Shown here piece after piece: positions 61,649-64,000 of a stretch of 64,000 nucleotides of DNA. The notes below the pieces were generated by a model that was not told where the DNA came from, made no database searches, and saw only the letters and a list, made by a program, of their open reading frames with translations. A program made the translations under genes and the position numbers. The stretch is taken from assembly GCA_944739405.2 (NCBI GenBank), contig OX123190.2:89223086-89287085 (forward strand), given 5' to 3'. The stretch comes from Euclidia mi (lineage: Eukaryota > Arthropoda > Insecta > Lepidoptera > Erebidae). The stretch's first letter is position 1. Every line of letters begins with the position of its first letter.

Positions 61649-63673
61649 ATGGATGTTTCGTTATCACAAAAAACCCCCCCCATACCGAAGTCGGTTGACG
61701 AACCGACCCGCACGCCCAGTATTGCGGGTTCAAACGCGGAACGCGTTACATCGCTCAAGGAGCAGTTGGAGCTGTCCGAGTCGGATAGCTCCACAGTATC
61801 AATGATTAGCGTGCGCAGCGCGGAAAGCCCAAGTCGGGCACTGCGCAAGCGCCCACGCTCGGAGCCAGGCTCGGCTTCGAGCGATGAAGGAACCCCCACT
61901 AAACCTAAACTAACGGTGAGGGGTTTCAAAACCCGTGGACGACCGCCCACCCACGGGCACTTTGTGGGCCTGGGCAAGGCTCGCGCGGAGCTCGCAGCCG
62001 CCAAGCGGCGCGCAAAGCTCCTCGAGCGCGACGAGGAGGAAGAGAGGTGCATCGAAGCGGCCACGAAGAAAGTGGTCGCAGATCGAAGCTCGCGTCTCTC
62101 AGAGACTTCCGCCACCGAGCCGGATGAGGCCACCGCCACCGATCTGCGGTCACGCCTCAAAAGCGCCCTGGAGGCCATAACTATGGTCTCCAAAAAGTCA
62201 AAGGGCCTTAAAGGGACGTGTCAGAAGTCCCTAAAGGAGTCGGTGGCCGCGATAAGTGAGATCGCGGATGCTCTCCTCAGCCGCACAGCGTCTGAGGAGA
62301 CAAAGAAGCTGCAGGCGGAGAACGCACGCCTCGCCACTGAAATCGCGTCCCTTAGGCGCGAACAAGAGGAGCTCCGTACCGCATTTCAGAGGCGCGCGGA
62401 GGGCAATGCGCCGGACAAGGCCACGGAGGACTTGGCTGCCCTCCGCAGAGAGATGGCCCAGATGAGGCAGAGCCTCTCCGCCCTGGAGGGCAAATTACTA
62501 ATAAGGCCCCCGACGGCGAGCCGGCAAGCGGCCCAACAACAGCAGCTGTCCCCACAGCCGACCCCGCAGCCATCAACCTCCTACGCGGCTGTAGCGGCTG
62601 CACCACGAGAGGCCACGACCACGGCGCCCAAAAAAGCCGCGGCATCTAACGCCCCAAAGGGCAGGAAGAGGGGCCAGAAGAAGGCCCAGCCCGCTCCCGC
62701 TGCCCAGCAGACCAGCGTGCCAGCGACCTCCGCCCCCCCAGCTCCCCAACCTGACGGCTGGCAGACCGTCGGGGAAAAACAGCAGGCGGCGAAGGCCAGA
62801 CGAAAAGCCACAAAAAAGGCAAAAAAGGCGGCAAAGAAGGCGGCCAAGAAGCTTCGCACCCCCAGCTCCACTGCAGTGGTATTAACACTGCAACCTGCAG
62901 CGTTGGAGCGGGGGACCACCTACGCGGAGCTTCTCAAGAAGGCCCGTGGGGCTATTGACCCCACCAAGCTGGGAATAACGGCGGGCCTCCGGTGTAAAAT
63001 CACACAGACCGGGGCCCGCCTCATCGAGGTGCCCGGGGCCGGTAGCGCCCAGCAGGCAGACGCACTAGCCTCGAGCCTCCGCCAACTCCTACCGGCGGAG
63101 GACGTGAAGATCACCAGGCCCCAAAAGAGCGCCGAGGTTCGGATCGGGGGCCTGGATGATTCAATAGTTGTTGATGAAGTGGTTGCCGCCGTCGCCAAGG
63201 CCGGGGAATGTCCCCCGGACCAAATCAGGTGCGGTCCTATTCGCCCGGGCCGCGCTGGGATGGGCACAGCCATTCTAACTTGCCCAGTGGCTGTGGCTAA
63301 AAAGTTGGCCGATGGCCGTCGTGTATTGATAGGCTGGGTGTCAGCGCAAGTGCGGCTCCTGGAGCCGAAACCGCAGAGGTGCTTCCGCTGTTTGAGCGGT
63401 GGCCACGTTGGCGCAAAGTGCACCTCTGCGGTAGACTGCAGCGGCCGCTGCTTTAGATGCGGCCAGGCCGGCCATTTGGCCGCCAGTTGCGAGGCCCCGC
63501 CGCACTGCGTTTTGTGTGCGGCGGCGGGCAAGTCGGCCGATCATAGGGCCGGCACAAAAAGTTGCGCTGCACCCACGAAGAAGGCAGCAAGAGACGGCCA
63601 ATCGGCCAACAAGGGCGCCACTCCCGTGGCGAATAAGGCGCCAGGCGACACGCCACCAATGGATGTCCAATAA
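61649..63673 (+). CDS. SART-5 ORF1, gag-like RNA-binding protein (674 aa)
   Basis: Start at the first ATG after the leader (MDVSLSQKTPP). The body matches SART-3 ORF1 before that copy's deletion (for example AFQRRAEGNAPDKA), so SART-3 and SART-5 are close sisters. The Pro/Gln linker, Lys-rich run (KARRKATKKAKKAAKK), RRM-like region and all three zinc knuckles (CFRCLSGGHVGAKC, CFRCGQAGHLAASC, CVLCAAAGKSADH...C) are intact. The TAATG overlap with ORF2 is preserved at 63671-63675. ORF1 could function in trans even though ORF2 is broken. Confidence 0.85.
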   Translation: MDVSLSQKTPPIPKSVDEPTRTPSIAGSNAERVTSLKEQLELSESDSSTVSMISVRSAESPSRALRKRPRSEPGSASSDEGTPTKPKLTVRGFKTRGRPPTHGHFVGLGKARAELAAAKRRAKLLERDEEEERCIEAATKKVVADRSSRLSETSATEPDEATATDLRSRLKSALEAITMVSKKSKGLKGTCQKSLKESVAAISEIADALLSRTASEETKKLQAENARLATEIASLRREQEELRTAFQRRAEGNAPDKATEDLAALRREMAQMRQSLSALEGKLLIRPPTASRQAAQQQQLSPQPTPQPSTSYAAVAAAPREATTTAPKKAAASNAPKGRKRGQKKAQPAPAAQQTSVPATSAPPAPQPDGWQTVGEKQQAAKARRKATKKAKKAAKKAAKKLRTPSSTAVVLTLQPAALERGTTYAELLKKARGAIDPTKLGITAGLRCKITQTGARLIEVPGAGSAQQADALASSLRQLLPAEDVKITRPQKSAEVRIGGLDDSIVVDEVVAAVAKAGECPPDQIRCGPIRPGRAGMGTAILTCPVAVAKKLADGRRVLIGWVSAQVRLLEPKPQRCFRCLSGGHVGAKCTSAVDCSGRCFRCGQAGHLAASCEAPPHCVLCAAAGKSADHRAGTKSCAAPTKKAARDGQSANKGATPVANKAPGDTPPMDVQ

Positions 63674-64000
63674 TGGCACCATATCTCCGCCTTATCCAGG
63701 CGAACATCAACCACTGCGCCAGGGCTCAGGATCTTCTTCTCCAAAGCATGGCGCAGTGGTCAATAAACGTCGCCCTCGTCGCCGAGCCGTATTTTATCCC
63801 CCCCCGTGATGATTGGGTGGGGGACCTCAGCGGCTCGGTGGCGCTAATTTAGTTAGCCGCCGCCCGCACCCCGTCCTTCGAGAACATCTACCGAGGGCGG
63901 GGCTGCGTCGCAGCACTCGTAAAGGATACGGTTGTGGTGGGTGGCTACTTCTCACCCAACCGTTCCCTCGCCGACTTCGAGGAGTATCTCCTCGAATTGA
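63673..64000 (+). pseudogene. SART-5 ORF2, partial, early stop
   Basis: Endonuclease start (LIQANINHC, VAEPY) with a TAG at 63850-63852 (codon 60) where SART-1/2 have TCG (Ser). The frame continues normally beyond the stop to the window edge. Copy is therefore not able to make full ORF2 unless the stop is an error. Confidence 0.85.

Larger units (their letters stand above)
61329..64000 (+). mobile_element. SART copy SART-5, runs off the window
   Basis: Begins in the 5' UTR at CCGTTGTCACCGTCACCCC, the same 5' UTR region where SART-4 begins, again with no telomeric repeat at the junction. It has complete ORF1 and the start of ORF2, which carries an early stop. The right end lies outside the window. 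Confidence 0.85.

Overview
The window reads as a chromosome end of an insect, most likely a lepidopteran. From 31.9 kb onward the + strand carries short runs of TTAGG, the usual arthropod telomere repeat. Almost everything between these runs is a retroelement that ends in poly(A) followed directly by GGTTAGG. The long elements have the layout of the telomere-specific R1-clade retrotransposon SART, first described in Bombyx: ORF1 with three Cys-His knuckles, a stop/start overlap of the TAATG type, and an ORF2 with endonuclease, reverse transcriptase and a CCHC motif. TTAGG runs 5'->3' to the right, so the right edge is the distal (telomeric) side.

Region 1 (1-8.2 kb) is AT-rich. It holds the 5' exons of one host gene, a minus-strand ZAD zinc-finger protein, and relics of DNA transposons. 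One relic looks like a P-superfamily element: it has CA-ending terminal inverted repeats, an 8-bp target duplication, a THAP-domain exon and an internal array of seven 76-bp repeats.

Region 2 (8.2-31.1 kb) is a nested graveyard of retroelements. It contains a SART-like ORF2 split by another LINE, three copies of a second R1-like family (two plus, one minus and nearly intact), BEL/Pao gag relics interrupted by a solo LTR and by a small LTR element, a restriction-like-endonuclease (R2-type architecture) LINE, and two large fold-back palindromes.

Region 3 (31.1-64 kb) is the telomeric retroelement array. It contains two full-length SART copies with open ORFs (37.8-45.1 kb and 45.7-52.9 kb), several deleted or chimeric SART copies, two SART 3' fragments, and ten copies of a ~600-bp element with no convincing ORF. 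That short element is a chain of GC-rich hairpins whose arms change together between copies. Its 3' third matches the SART 3' UTR in layout, as expected of a SINE-like parasite of SART. It is the best candidate here for an undescribed system.

Functionally, SART ORF1 and ORF2 proteins would package SART RNA, nick TTAGG repeats and copy the RNA in place. The short elements, lacking proteins of their own, plausibly use the same machinery. Together they extend the chromosome end with retroelement DNA and leave only traces of simple telomere repeat between insertions.
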